From Sorex araneus (lineage: Eukaryota > Chordata > Mammalia > Eulipotyphla > Soricidae): a stretch of 64,000 bases of DNA. Where the stretch lies: NCBI RefSeq assembly GCF_027595985.1, contig NC_073306.1:192837000-192900999 (forward strand), in the 5' to 3' direction. Numbering within the stretch: the stretch's first letter is position 1; each line of letters begins with the position of its first letter. A program made the position numbers and the translations under genes. This document shows, piece by piece, positions 46,640-64,000 of this stretch. Below the pieces are notes generated by a model, which saw nothing but the letters and a program-made list of their open reading frames with translations, made no database searches and had not been told where the DNA came from.

Positions 46640-47345
46640 GGTGTAAAATATGAGATGTCCGGGAATAGATTCCCGTATAGGTGAGGCCCATTCGAGCGTG
46701 TGGAGAGCGGCAGTGATCGTGGTGGTGGTGGAGTTCTGGAGGTTTTTGGCTACTGGGGCTGACTTCATTGGTGCCAGGAAGGGGCCTTGCCAGCTCCCCT
46801 CCAGGTTACCCTGAATGAAACATCCTGGTTCGGGGTCTGGAAGCATCTCTATGGCATATCATTCTGTGCTCTTCTCCGAGAGATTAATTGTTGAGTCTCT
46901 GGATGGACTGGAGCGATAGCACAGTAGATAGGGCATTTGCCTTGCATGCCGCCGACCTGGATTCAATTCCTCCGTCCCTTTCGAAGAGCCCAGCAAGCTA
47001 CCAAGAGTATCCCGCCCACACACAGAGCCTGGCAAGCTACCCGTGGTGTATTTGACATGCCAAAAACAGTAACAAGTCTCACAACGGAGACGTTACTGGT
47101 GCCTGCTGGAGCAAATCGATGAACAATGGGACGACAGTGCTACAGTGCTACTGGATGGCCCTTAGTGAGATTATATGGCCCCAGGAGCAGCTTTTGGGCA
47201 TGACTGTCAAAATGTAGGAAACGGGAAATAGGCAGTAGTCACCCAATCCCAGTTCCATTGAGCCTGGAGTTTTCAGTCACAAGTCCTGCATACCTGGGTT
47301 TTCTGCAAATTCACTCATGGGTGAGGCTCATCCAAGCATGTGGAG
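46640..47345. repeat. GC-rich repeat of unknown family, split by a SINE B
   Basis: Before the SINE: CGAGCGTGTGGAGAGCGGCA, GTTGAGTCTCTGGATGG. After it: ATGGCCCCAGGAGCAGC, GCATACCTGGGTTTTCTGCA, GAGGCTCATCCAAGCATGTG. It shares the order of segments with 22910-23290. No coding sequence recognised. Confidence 0.45.
46907..47150 (+). mobile_element. SINE B (RTE-tailed), full length
   Basis: ACTGGAGCGATAGCACAGTA, GGATTCAATTCCTCCGTCCC, TGCCAAAAACAGTAACAAGT, GGAGCAAATCGATGAACAAT, ACAGTGCTACAGTGCTA. The duplication ctggatgg is at 46899-46906 and 47151-47158. Confidence 0.93.
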
Positions 47346-48186
47346 GTCAGCAGTGCGCATGGCAACAGTTGAGCCCTGTGACAGATTTTGATGTTTGTTG
47401 TTTTCTTACTTTATCACCACTGCAAGCCCTTGATTCTCCAACTATTCCACCCTCTCCCCGTACAAGTCGGTATTCCCAGGACTGTAATCCAGTGTCCAAG
47501 GTTTATTATCAATTGATGTTGTTCTTATCTCCAATCGATTTATCTAGATATGACAGATTTATATATGAAATCATTGAGCTTTGGTGGGAATGTTGTCTGG
47601 TTTAGACTCTATGGAAAAAAAGTAAGATGGGAACTTCTATATGATTCAAGTATCCTACTTCTAGGCACTTGCCCTCAAAACTTAAAAATATTAATTAAAA
47701 ATATTTTTTATATTTTTTCATGTATTCTACTTTGTTGAGACTATTTGTTTAGGAAGTATCTAAATGAGAAATAAATTTGGATTTTGATCAATTAGGAAAT
47801 GATAATCAAAATGCATTGTTAATTCACCAATAAAAGACAATAGGAAAAAGAGGATGTTTTTAGAGTGCTTTTTTTTTTATTAATGCAAATTCAAGAGGAA
47901 GAGAGGACACAGCTATGGTTGTCTATGAGTTACTGTAGGAAATGACTACTGATGTAGAAGGTGTTCCCCTATATACTATGCTATTTCCATCCAGACTCCT
48001 GGGAAAGCAGTAGGGATTTTGAGAACTGGCAGCCCAACGACTGTATAATGATCTGTGCAACATGGTTTTAAACGGAGTCAGATTAGGTTGCCACTTCTAA
48101 TACAATTTCAAGAAAAGTACTGATTGGAGCTTTGGCTGATCTTTCCATCTATACATAGTACAAGCAAGGAAATTTACAAAATTTTC
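47346..48186. other. Intergenic, possible L1-like trace
   Basis: TGGAATGTTGTCTGG-type wording near 47585-47680 (GGTGGGAATGTTGTCTGGTT, CTATGGAAAAAAAGTAAGAT) suggests an old plus-strand L1 ORF2 piece; otherwise nothing. Confidence 0.45.
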
Positions 48187-48431
48187 ATCACTGTATCACT
48201 GTCATACTGTTGTTCGTCGATTTACTCAAACAGGCACCAGTAACATCTCTATTCCTCCCAGCCCTGAAATTTTAGCAGCCTCTCTTTACTCGTTTTTCCC
48301 AACAATTGGAGGCTCTTTCAGGGTCAGGAGAATGAGAACTATTGTTACTGCTTTTGGCATATCGAATATGCCATGGCTAGCTTGCCAGGCTCTGCCCGTA
48401 TGGGCGGGGTACTCTTGGTAGCTTGCTAGGC

Positions 48432-48432
<1 letters not shown>
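48187..48432 (-). mobile_element. SINE C, minus strand
   Basis: CACTGTATCACTGTCATACT, CAGGCACCAGTAACATCTCT, CAGCCCTGAAATTTTAGCAG, GAGGCTCTTTCAGGGTCAGG, GCTTGCCAGGCTCTGCCC. Confidence 0.85.
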
Positions 48433-48488
<56 letters not shown>

Positions 48489-48530
48489 ATAGGTATATAT
48501 GTGTACATATATACCTATATATATATTAGT
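48433..48530. repeat. (TA)n(TG)n microsatellite
   Basis: TA run, GTGTGT run of about 28 bases, then imperfect TATATGTGTACATATATACC, largely self-complementary. Confidence 0.92.
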
Positions 48531-48559
48531 CTATGATTTGTTGCCTACTATCTGAACTC

Positions 48560-49145
48560 CATCAATTATGGTGTGGTAATTATGGAAAATGGGAATGGGT
48601 AGGAAGTGTTTTATAATGTCTGGAAAGCAGCCTGGAGCATGGCAGCAGTTGGGTAGTGGAGGTCAGCTGCCGGGACTCTACCGGGGTTCTCACTACCTGG
48701 CGTGGAGTCCAGTGGCATAGCTATGGGGGCCTCATTTTATACTCCTTTCTGGGAAGAGCAGCCGTTGAGATCTGGATGGTGGCCGATTAGAGATTATCTG
48801 GTGCTGGCAGGGTGTGGCCGGGTGTGGCTGATGGCTGTGACCCCTGGGTCACTGGAGATGGGGGATAGCAGGCAGAGATCCCTGCTTCTGGGTCCTGTTG
48901 AGTCCAGAGTTCAAGGTCACAAAGTTCCTCATTATCTTGGTTCCGTGGGACTTCATTCATGCTTTAGGCTCGACCAGAGCGTCCGGAAAGCGGCCTGGAG
49001 CGTGGCGGTGGTTGGGTACTGGAGATCGGGTGCGGGGGTGCTGGGTCCCTTGGGGCAGAGAGGGTTTTCACTCATGATGCTCTGGGGCGCCCCGAGTGAA
49101 AACAGCCTGGCACGGATATTCCCACTTATTTTTCATAAGTGGGAA
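48560..49145. repeat. GC-rich segment with internal duplication and two hairpins
   Basis: The block GTCTGGAAAGCAGCCTGGAG at 48618 recurs as GTCCGGAAAGCGGCCTGGAG at 48981, 363 bases later. The right end has inverted repeats at 49064-49103 and 49119-49145. The 153-codon open frame here resembles no known protein. Confidence 0.5.
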
Positions 49146-49383
49146 CATTTAGGGTTAATATAAAGCATGTAAGATTCCTTTGTGATCCCTTTAATACATT
49201 TTATACCTTGACCACTTTAAATAAAACAAATGTTTTTACTGGAAAGGAGGTTTGCCTGGAAACCCAGAGTTAATTGCATAGTCTTTGTACATAATGACAG
49301 GGATTGTTTCAATCTCCTCCCCTAACCCAGCCACAGCTTCCACTATTGAAACTGGAATTATATTTTCTCAGGTACCAACTCTT

Positions 49384-49771
49384 TTATTTTTTTTTAAATT
49401 AATCTTTATTGTTTTCTATTCAAATATGTGTTCCTTAGAAAGATGATAAATAGTGTTAATTTTGTTATATGTAGATTTTTAAAAATTGTTTGTTAGTGAA
49501 TCACTGTGAGGTACAGTTACAGGCTTACAAACTTCCGTGCCTGCATTTCAGTCATACAATGGTCGAGTACTCATCCCTCCACCACTTCCCGTCCCTCACC
49601 ACCAATGGTCCCAGCATCCCTCCCACCACCACCACCACCCTGTCTCCTCTACCCCATCCCACCTCTGTGGCAGGGCATTCCCTTTTGCTCGCTCTCTCTC
49701 CCTTTGGATGTTGTAGTTTGCAATAGAGGCATCGAGTGGCCATCTGTAGTCTACTTTCAGCCCGCATCAGA
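49384..49771 (-). mobile_element. L1 3' end, 5'-truncated, minus strand
   Basis: AT-rich tail, TTAGTGAATCACTGTGAGGT, TCATACAATGGTCGAGTACT, CCTCTGTGGCAGGGCATTCC. The duplication taccaactctt is at 49373-49383 and 49772-49782. Confidence 0.9.
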
Positions 49772-49782
49772 TACCAACTCTT

Positions 49783-51184
49783 ATGCTTAATTCTCTACAT
49801 AAAAATTCTCATAGAGACAAAATATCATATTTTATCAATATCAAACATTCGTTCAAAATTTGGAAGTATTTCTTTAGGGGCATCAATATCATGGAATTCT
49901 GTGCTAAGCCTTCCTGTGTTCTCATGGTTTCTGCCATTGTTTTGCTTTTGCTCGAGTCAGTGGCCAAAATTGCTCAATGAATACTCCTGTCCTAGAAGAT
50001 GGGTGACCACACATTCATAAAAGTAACTTTTTTAGGGGAATCCCAAATAATTTGAGAGTGAACCCCAATCACAAATAATGCAGACAATATTATGGTGATG
50101 TTATAATAACGTTATTATAGAATTAATGCAGAAAATATTATTATCACATTAATGCAAATTCCATCTCAAAAAGTAGTTAGACTCTTCTTTCAACCCTAAT
50201 AGATCACAATAGCTTGGACAAAACAATTGAAATAGGGATTTTTAGTGACCTGTCATCTATTAAATGGTATACAACACTATTTCAAAACTAACGATATATT
50301 GAGAGAATCTGAGGAAAAAAGAATTGTTTGTTTTCTTCTCCTGGAGTCAATATTAAATCTTGAATTTTCCTATTGAATATTTGTATAATCCTATCCTGAA
50401 GCTTTAATTAAATTCCCTATACTCAGGGAGTAACATATCATTACTAGTAGTCTGTATAGAGTATTAATGCTTTTTGGTTTTTATTGTTTTAGCTACACCC
50501 AACAGTACTCAGGACATGTTCATGGCTCTATGCTCAGGAATCATTTCTGGAGAAATTCGGAGTACTATTTGAGGTGCTGGGAAATTGAATTGATGAGAGG
50601 TATGCAAGAAAACTCACTTATGAGTTCTACAGAATTTTAAGCCATATAAACATTCAACTGTTCATTTAAGAAAATATGGTTGGTTCTTGTTCTTTGCCCA
50701 TACCTATTCACAAAGTTTAAACTTGTTTATTAGAGAAATTTTTTAATTTATAATTTCTTCCAAATATTTAACTTAGCCACTGAAGAAATTTTTAGCCACA
50801 CTAGAATTTCTTGATGCTAACCTTCTTGAGGACTGTATTCAAAACTCTCATATTCCACTATGTTCCATCAGATCTTCAAGATCCTCTGAAGCTCTTAGTT
50901 TATTTTGTTAATCCTTATATTTGCAGTAAGCTTAGGTTTATGGAAAACTTTAGCAGAAATTTTATAGGAACATAGATTTCCCATATACACACAACTATAA
51001 ACAGTCCAAGTGACTATGGTACATTTCTCATAATTCATAAGCTATATTGATATGAATTTATTATGCTTTTGAAGGCTTGTGTGATATTTACTCTTGGTAA
51101 GACTGAGTTTTAAAACCATTACAGTGGCATATGGAATTATTTAGTGTAGGCTTCAAATAATGCAGAAATCTTTTATGCTCTTCA
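49783..51184. other. Intergenic, mostly featureless
   Basis: AT-rich; only the SINE remnant at 50485. Confidence 0.6.
50485..50602 (-). mobile_element. Old SINE A-like remnant
   Basis: AGCTACACCCAACAGTACTC, GGCTCTATGCTCAGGAATCA, GAGGTGCTGGGAAATTGAA. Confidence 0.65.
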
Positions 51185-51560
51185 TCTTGATCAACCCCAC
51201 TCCTGAAGCCCTTGATAATCACCGGTCACTTTACTAATACTATATTTTTGACTTTTCCAGAATATAGTTAGAACCATATAATTCTCAATTTGTTCAGATA
51301 GGCTTCTTATGCTTAAGAATATGTTTTTTTCTCTCTCTATGCCTCTATTTGATATCTCATATTTTATCCCTATTTAATATTCCATTGCATGTTTATCACT
51401 GATTTATATTCCATTGCATGTTTATCACTGATTAAAATTCCATTGCATGTTTGCAGCACTGTATGTTTTTTTATCCATTAACTGAAGGGCATCATGTTTA
51501 CTTTCAAAATTTAGTAATTATAAATAAAACTGCTATAAAAATACATGTGTGTATTTCTGT
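51185..51560 (-). mobile_element. Ancient L1-like remnant
   Basis: GTCACTTTACTAATACTATA, CTTTTCCAGAATATAGTTAG, then AACCATATAATTCTC resemble old mammalian L1 3' sequence in reverse orientation. It carries a 29-base tandem repeat. Confidence 0.45.
51376..51455. repeat. 29-bp tandem repeat, about 2.6 copies
   Basis: CCATTGCATGTTTATCACTG recurs at 51382, 51411 and 51440 (the last diverges after CCATTGCATGTTT). Confidence 0.9.
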
Positions 51561-51859
51561 ATGAATATACATTTGCATTTCATTTGAATAAATTCTAAGG
51601 AGCACAATGTTACGTTGCATAATATGAGTATGTTTAGTTTTGTAAGAAACTTCAAACTTTCTTAAAAAACAGCTACAGCATACAAAAGATATACCAAACT
51701 TGAGAAGTTTTATGAAACATTACTTTACTAAATTCAATAAAATCAAACCTTCGCATTATTTTTCTATTTCATTTTGAAAAACTGTGACATCTAAACTGAT
51801 TTCACAATATTGATCCCACAGTACCCATAACACATTCTGGAATAAGTATATACCTTTTA

Positions 51860-52085
51860 CTAATGCATTACTGTTATTTTATTATTGTAGCTTAGATAGT
51901 TGCAACAGCATTAAAGTTAATGTGTCTGTATTCAAGATAACTACACCCCCCCACCACCAAAGTACCCATCACCCTCTGCCACTGGTTTTCTTTCCCTCCT
52001 TCCCTCCACATAACCTCCAGTAATTGGTTTTGCATTCCAAGGGTTCATTATTTCTCAGAATTACCTACTTTTGACTAATAATTCA
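51860..52085 (-). mobile_element. Old L1 3' end, minus strand
   Basis: CCCCCCCACCACCAAAGTAC then CCATCACCCTCTGCCACTGG, and TCCAGTAATTGGTTTTGCA follow the local L1 3' layout, diverged. Confidence 0.5.
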
Positions 52086-54085
52086 CAATGAGTGAGGTTA
52101 TCCAGAAGTTTTCTTCTCTGTAGTATTTTTATTAACTCACCTACTTCCATTACAACCTCTTCCATTCTCTATAAAAACTTGAGTTTTATAAATCAAAAAT
52201 TGTTTTACTCCATTTTAATCTCCTAGATATTTTAAGACAAAACTATGCTTATATTATGTTTAGTAAAAATAAATTTATCGAATCTTATTATTATATATTT
52301 GTAAAGATGAATGAAAAATATATTTCTCACTATGGATTATTTGCATATTATTCAAGACAGAGAAACTCTACTAGGAGAATTCTTTATAAAAATATATATT
52401 CATGGTTATAAGAGGCTGGTGGTAATAAGAGGAGCAATGAGATATCCTTCAGACACATTGTACATGCAGAGATTAGTCAATATTTTAAATAGGCACTAAT
52501 TGAAACATCAATCTTATATTGTTTTTTTTTTTAGGAGCATGAAAGTTGCTCAGTTTTCTTCACTGGGAGCAAGTTTATCTTGAGGACACATGTTTTAAAT
52601 GCCTGGAACTATTTTTAACCACAATTTGAGGGGAGAAGGAATGTATTCCAGACAGTCGTGTTTGGAAGTTTGGGGGAAATGCTGGATATTCTGCCATGTA
52701 AAGGATAGTCTCCAATACCAATGAATTATTCAGGACAAAGATTTAACACTGAGGTTGATAAGCTTCACCTTGACTAACCTAAACAAGTCATTTAAAAGAA
52801 ATGCAATGTTTAATGGCACTTACAAGAAAGATTTCGCATTTAGATAACACTCTGATCATTAACTTTATTATTAGATTCCAAATGATACATTGACATTTAT
52901 TTACAGATGGCCCAGAATAAAATGTTGCGCAATGTTTATAGATCTAAGATAATAAAAGTAGTTTTAATATTTGAGTCAGAATCTTCCCACCATGACAGAG
53001 AATAATTTCAATGCCTTTATGTATGTATATGGTTTTTATACATAAAGAAACAACTTGATCTTGAAGTGAGTTCAGAGAATTGGCAGCCAGCTGCGCAAAT
53101 GAGTCGTATCTTTTAAAAATGACATCTTTAGAGATTTCTAATTTAATTCAGATTGATAGCACTTGCTGGAAGTTACATAGATGTGGGGATTTAATAAAAA
53201 TAGAAAATCATAGAATGGCTTAATCAAGGAAAGGATGTCTGAGATTGGTTTCTGGGCTCTAAACACAACAGAGCACAAATTACCCATGACTTTGTTGAGT
53301 CATTGATGTTTCCTGGCTTACGTTCTCCTCATTTTAAGGTATTGACCCTCAAGTAAACCTTATAATCTCTCCCCCAAGCCCTGCCTGGAGCAACCCTAAG
53401 GAAAGTGCCCTGAGTAGCTTCAGAACACTGGGCATCATTAGATGGACCCAATGCAACCTTTCCCATCCTGAGTCTAAGTTATAGGTCAATTCTGTGAATA
53501 AATTTTTTAATCTCTATGATATTTTAGAATATATTTGGATTACTTTTTGTGCACATGGGGAATTATTATAACGTAACTCTTTTTCAGTGTTTTGGGGTAA
53601 TATCTAGTCTTTTTTTTTTAAGACTGTGTTTCTTTAGATACAACTGTTTTCCCCCGAAAATAAAACCACTATTAATTGTATATGCTCTACTACAGATTTT
53701 TAAAAATCCTTTAACTTATTTAAATTAATTTATTTAACCATTTCAGTATTCTAATAAAAGAACATTTGTAATTAGTACTCTAGTTTGGATTAAATGATTG
53801 ATAACTTAGTTTTAGCTTTTGAAGTGTTTTCCAAAAAGGATTTGTTCAATGGTATAAGCTCAATGAAATAAGCTCTAGTTGTTAATATCATGTAGTATAT
53901 TCTGTATAAATATATTGTTCGGAGGTGACCTTGACTATTGTCATAACATTAATGGCATTTATTGTGTTATGTACTGGAATTGAATTCTCAACTTCAGTTT
54001 TCATTCCTCAGATCCATTAAGTAAAGCAGACAAAACAAAAATTATATATTGTAGTATTAATAAACGTTTCAGTTTTAGCTCCCAG
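52086..54085. other. Intergenic, long repeat-poor stretch
   Basis: Two kilobases without a young repeat, downstream of TMPRSS11A. No exon or RNA gene recognised. Confidence 0.6.
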
Positions 54086-54094
54086 AAAACATCA

Positions 54095-54335
54095 GGCTGG
54101 AGAAATAACACAGCGGGTAGGCATTTGCCTTGCACACAGGTTCGATTCCTCCGCCCTTCTCGGAGAGCCTGGCAAGCTACTGAGAGTATCTCGCCCATAT
54201 GGCAGAGCTTGGCAAGCTACCTATAGTGTATTTGATATGACAAAAACAGTAACAACATGTCTCACAATGGAGATGTTACTGGTGCCCGCTTGAGCAAATC
54301 AATGAGCAATGGGATGACAGTAACAGTGGCAATAT
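54095..54335 (+). mobile_element. SINE B (RTE-tailed)
   Basis: GGCTGGAGAAATAACACAGC, a deletion before AGGTTCGATTCCTCCGCCC, then body and LINE-like tail GAGCAAATCAATGAGCAATG. The duplication aaaacatca is at 54086-54094 and 54336-54344. Confidence 0.92.
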
Positions 54336-54599
54336 AAAACATCAATGAAAATGCAACTCCATAAGAGACAAGCTAATGATAATTGTTGTTGTCTGATATT
54401 TTTCTGCCTACTACTTCCAACTGTGTTGTCCTTGCATCAAAAAGGTGCTAATTGTGTCACAATCTGATGAGCAGATCCGTGGAATGAGCAGGATGCTCCT
54501 GAGTCTGGAAGGATCCATCAGAGCCGGAAATAACTTTACTTTTACACATATCACTCCAACAGGGGGTGGGCGGTTTTAAGAAGATAATTTCTTCTCGAT

Positions 54600-54691
54600 A
54601 GGGGATTGAGAAGCTCCTCCCCAGTACTATTCAGGAGGCCTCTGGGACCACTCCTGGTTGGCCAGAGAGTTCCTGATGATGTAGTGCACAG

Positions 54692-54746
<55 letters not shown>

Positions 54747-54880
54747 GGCAAGGAGGAGGACATACGTAATGAGGGCTACATCTGAAGGTGCTTGGCGGGT
54801 GCTGGGAGTGAAGTGCTGAGGATCAAACTTAGGTGCTTGTGTGTGAAAAGTGTTTGTCTTTTATTCCTCAGCCATTTTGC
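54600..54880 (-). mobile_element. Old SINE-like remnant interrupted by (TG)n
   Basis: CTGGGACCACTCCTGGTTGG, then after the TG array GAGGATCAAACTTAGGTGCT and TCAGCCATTTTGCTGCCCTG. Weak. Confidence 0.4.
54693..54745. repeat. (TG)n microsatellite
   Basis: About 26 perfect TG units. Confidence 0.98.
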
Positions 54881-54960
54881 TGCCCTGAAAAATTATTTCT
54901 TGTGCTGGAAAGTCTCTTTGTTTTAGTGGAATAATAGAGAAAAGGAAAAATGTGTATTTG

Positions 54961-54966
54961 TTTATT
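54961..54966 (-). terminator. Possible poly(A) signal for TMPRSS11A
   Basis: AATAAA on the minus strand, about 410 bases after the stop codon. A variant ATTAAA lies closer at 55287-55292, about 86 bases after the stop. Either could be used; no downstream GT-rich element was clear. Confidence 0.3.
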
Positions 54967-55377
54967 ATGAAGAAATGGTAAGAAGTTGTAGGAGTTTTCT
55001 GATTCCTTGAGAGTTTAAAAACTTTCTCATTTAAGGGACTATCCCTGGCAAAGTTATTCTAAAATTCTGAAGGTTTTTTTTTCAAAAATATACATTGATT
55101 ATCATTAATGCTCCATTTTTCATGATCTAAAGAGTTGAGTATCCATGCTGCATTTTTCAAACCAGGCTAACCTGATCTGCTGATTGGTAAGTTAAAATGC
55201 TTTATAAATTAGTATAGGTTATTGGTTAATTAAAGTGATTCCAAATAAATCATATATTTCATTAATCATATTATTAGGTTCAGTTATTTAATTTTCATTT
55301 TCATGGTGAATTATTATTTGTATTCTCATAAATGTATGACCTGCATACAGTTCTTTATGCTTGATGTATTTGGAGAA

Positions 55378-61193
<5,816 letters not shown>

Positions 61194-62429
61194 CTTAAAT
61201 AAAATAAAATGCTTTTAGTGTTGACCATCAATATTTTTAACTAGAATGGAACGAAGTTTTTCTAATTTTTTTGCACTGAAAATTTAAATACAGAATCAGA
61301 CTAATGCAAACAGTTCTAAAGAAGAAACTCCTGTATAAATCCTGTCACACTTAAATGGCAATTATTGCTCCTATTATTTTTTTAGAAATACCTCTACATG
61401 CAAGAAAAATATTTTGTTCCTTTTTACTTAAAATTATTTCATTTAAAAGCGATTAGCTTATATATTCAAAAACATTTCATTTTAAAAAAAGTTGTAATTT
61501 TGAATTCCAGGGTATTCCTATAAACTCTGTAGATCAAGATGACTTGTCCCATATTCAAATGAAATAACTATGATACTATTCACAATAATTTTCTCCTTTA
61601 TATTTAATGGATAATTATTCAAGCACAATGACATAAAAGGAAATAATTTAGTTTCCTATGACTTAACAAATTTATAATTCCACAACCACTGCCTATGGTG
61701 GAAAGGAAGAATATCACAAACATTCAGATACACTTTATATACAAATAGTATATGCTGTATAAGACATCATTAAAAGTAAATAGAAAATTCCCATGATTTC
61801 TGTGTATTCTCCTACTTCCTGAGTATGGACAGAAATTTGTGCATAAGATGAATATTATTCTTATATACCTGGGTTATGTCATATGGCCCAAATAAGGGAA
61901 TTTTGCAGATACAAATAAAATTCCTAATCAGACTTTGAATTAATTCACTTAAAAGAATATTATTCAAAAGATTATTTTAAAAGGGTCTGGTGTAATCAGG
62001 TGAGCCCCTTGAAAACAGGATTAGGACTTTCTTGAATTCAGAACCATTTCCAAAAGATATTAAAGAAGGAGAATGCTGTGTTCTAGAACTACAAGAAAAT
62101 GAATTTCTGTTCTTAACCTCTGAGCTTGGACAAAAACTTGGAGTAAACTATAGATGGGACCACAACCCTAGCGGACATTTAGTTACAGTTTCATGAGATT
62201 ATGGTATGATAATAAGTAACTAAACTGTGTCTGAACTTATGCCCACAGAAGGTAATAGCAGGGTGCTTTTGTATTTAAGCTGTTAAATTTGAAGTAGGAA
62301 CTGCAATTGTTGATCTAAGATCTTTCTTTCCTATGCATTCTGTCTAAATATTCCTCTCTGCCTTGCTTTAGCTGAATCTTGCACTCATTTATACATTCAC
62401 CTACAATTCTTTTTAAAGACGTACTCCAT
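61194..62429. other. TMPRSS11A intron, no feature seen
   Basis: I searched here and in 62541-63599 for the exon with the catalytic Asp and did not find it. Confidence 0.6.
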
Positions 62430-62540
62430 GGGGCTGGAGAGACAGTACAGGAGTAAAGGCTGCCCCCAGATTGATTCTTGCCAAAATGTAGTTCCCAGAG
62501 CACACCTGGAGATGTGGCCCCCAAATTAAGAAAAAGACTT
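62430..62540 (+). mobile_element. Short diverged SINE A-like copy
   Basis: TGGGGCTGGAGAGACAGTAC, CCAGATTGATTCTTGCC, GAGCACACCTGGAGATGTGG, then CCCCCAAATTAAG. Confidence 0.65.
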
Positions 62541-63599
62541 TTTTGTCCTTTTTTAATTGATTACTTAGACATGTGTTATTTAATTTATAAGTGTTTGGGA
62601 ATTTTTCCTGTTATCTTTCTATTGCTGATTTCTAGTTTTATTCTGTTGCAATCCAGGAGCATATTCTGTTGATTTCAGTTTTTTTTTTAACTTTTTTGAA
62701 GATGTTTCACAGACCTAAATAAGATCTCAGTGAATATTCCACAAATCCCCAGGCATTCTGGTATTTTTAAGTATAATGTAAGATTTTGATGCTACTCAAG
62801 AAAGTATCTTGCTATGGAATAATTCTGTACCAACCTAATGTTTCTGGTCCAAATAATTCTTCCCACCAGTAAGATGGTAATATGAGATGCCCTTTTATTT
62901 GTCATGAAGCAGAGAATGCAAACCTATCTTAAAAGAAAACCTACTTGAAAGCACAGACATTAAGGTGCCATTCTTACAACTTTACTTAACCACTCCTGGA
63001 AATTAAAAACCCATAAATAATATTTTATGTATTTGTTATGATTTTAGGGAAAATTCCGGGTAAAGCTTTATATTAATCTGGAGACAATCTAGAAACTGTC
63101 AAGCCTGTTTTGGATCATATTTAGAAGAAGATACTTCATGCCCCTTTAGTGAGAATAAGAGTTAAAAGTTTACTTGGAGTTTATTATCTATAAAAAATTA
63201 TATAGAGTTCTGTGAGTGAATTTGGTGGTTCTCAAAAAGCCTTTATTTTCTTCTTAAGCTCTGAGTCGAACTCTTTAGCTATTTTATGTCTGTGTACCTA
63301 GACCAGACTGTAGTATTTATTTGGAGTATTCATGACTCAGTATATCAAAATTTTTTTAAAAATAAAAAAATTCAACATCTTAGCAATGATCTCCTAGTAT
63401 CATTTGTGTGAAGGAAGTTAAATTATACTATTGAGAGCAATGGAAGTTTATTATCAAAAACAATTTATCTCGCAATAGAATTTTAAATCCCAATAGTTCT
63501 TAAATTAGCTTATTTAGCTCTGAAGCATATGTATATGCACTGGAGACCATAGCTGAACAAAAGAAATTCTTGTCAGCTGACAATGAAAATGAGTGATGC

Positions 63600-64000
63600 A
63601 GTAATGGTAATGGGATAGGGAGGAGAAGTACAGAGACCAGGGACTCGGAGACGGAGCTTAAAGAGCAGTTCTTAAGGTGAAGGTGGTCATGATGACTGCA
63701 TCAGATCCAACGTGCATCCTCAACAATGCAATTTGAAATAGATTTCTGACTTGTTGAGGGAATATCCACTTCTTTTGTATCATCCTATAAATCCATCCTT
63801 CTGTAACTGCCTTTCCCTCATTCTTTGTGACTCTGAACAGGCTCCCCAAAATGTAACGGTCTTTCTTGATATAGGTCCTTCTTGGTATAAAAATAACAGG
63901 ATTAGTTACCAATTTAAGTACCTCTGGATATAACCGGGGAAAGAGACTCGGGGATTAATGTAAGTTCCAGCAGACAGACAGACATGTCCTATGAGGTGAA
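63600..64000. other. Unrecognised segment at right edge
   Basis: Slightly GC-richer than its surroundings, with an 84-codon minus-strand open frame (63912-63658) that lacks plausible splice signals and matches nothing I recognise. It should lie in a TMPRSS11A intron. It could be an old repeat or LTR edge. Confidence 0.3.

Noticed and set aside
48702-49163. 153-codon plus-strand frame
   Set aside because: GC-rich repeat-like sequence with an internal duplication; composition is not protein-like and there is no homology I can name.

Overview
The window is nuclear DNA from a placental mammal, almost certainly a shrew (Sorex or a close soricid). It is AT-rich, has no prokaryotic features, and its genes are short exons with GT-AG borders separated by kilobases of repeats. 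The lineage call rests on dozens of copies of a tRNA-derived SINE with a GGGGCTGGAGCGATAGC head and a CATCCCATATGGTCCCC body, which I take to be the shrew SOR family.

The window covers part of the TMPRSS11/HAT cluster of type II transmembrane serine proteases (human 4q13.2), and both genes read on the minus strand. TMPRSS11D (HAT) supplies its start codon and nine consecutive exons between 37625 and 2198. They join in frame into 366 codons with the transmembrane helix, SEA domain, activation site and catalytic His and Asp; the last exon, with the catalytic Ser, lies left of base 1. TMPRSS11A enters from the right: its last two coding exons are at 61193-61051 and 55539-55378, ending in a stop codon, and the earlier exons lie beyond base 64000. 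The 17.7 kb between the two genes (37.6-55.4 kb) holds no exon I can support.

The rest is mobile DNA: (A) short tRNA-headed SINEs with A-rich tails, many with clear target-site duplications, plus older diverged relatives; (B) longer SINEs with the same kind of head but a different body and a tail ending in ACAGTGAT-type repeats; (C) a diverged B subfamily with an extra central block; 5'-truncated L1 copies on both strands; a broken RTE-type LINE at 42374-43423 and a second 3' fragment at 11431-11637; L1-tailed composite retroposons with GC-rich heads; possible LTR material; and long microsatellites.

The most interesting link is that the last ~50 bases of the B SINEs match the end of the RTE-type LINE reading frame and its tail. 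This suggests that one tRNA head was coupled to two retrotransposition machineries, L1 for A and an RTE element for B. Two composite retroposons share an L1-like 3' end but carry unrelated GC-rich 5' heads. In TMPRSS11D, exon 5 appears to use a GC rather than GT donor, and a scrambled SINE lies about 38 bases from its acceptor.
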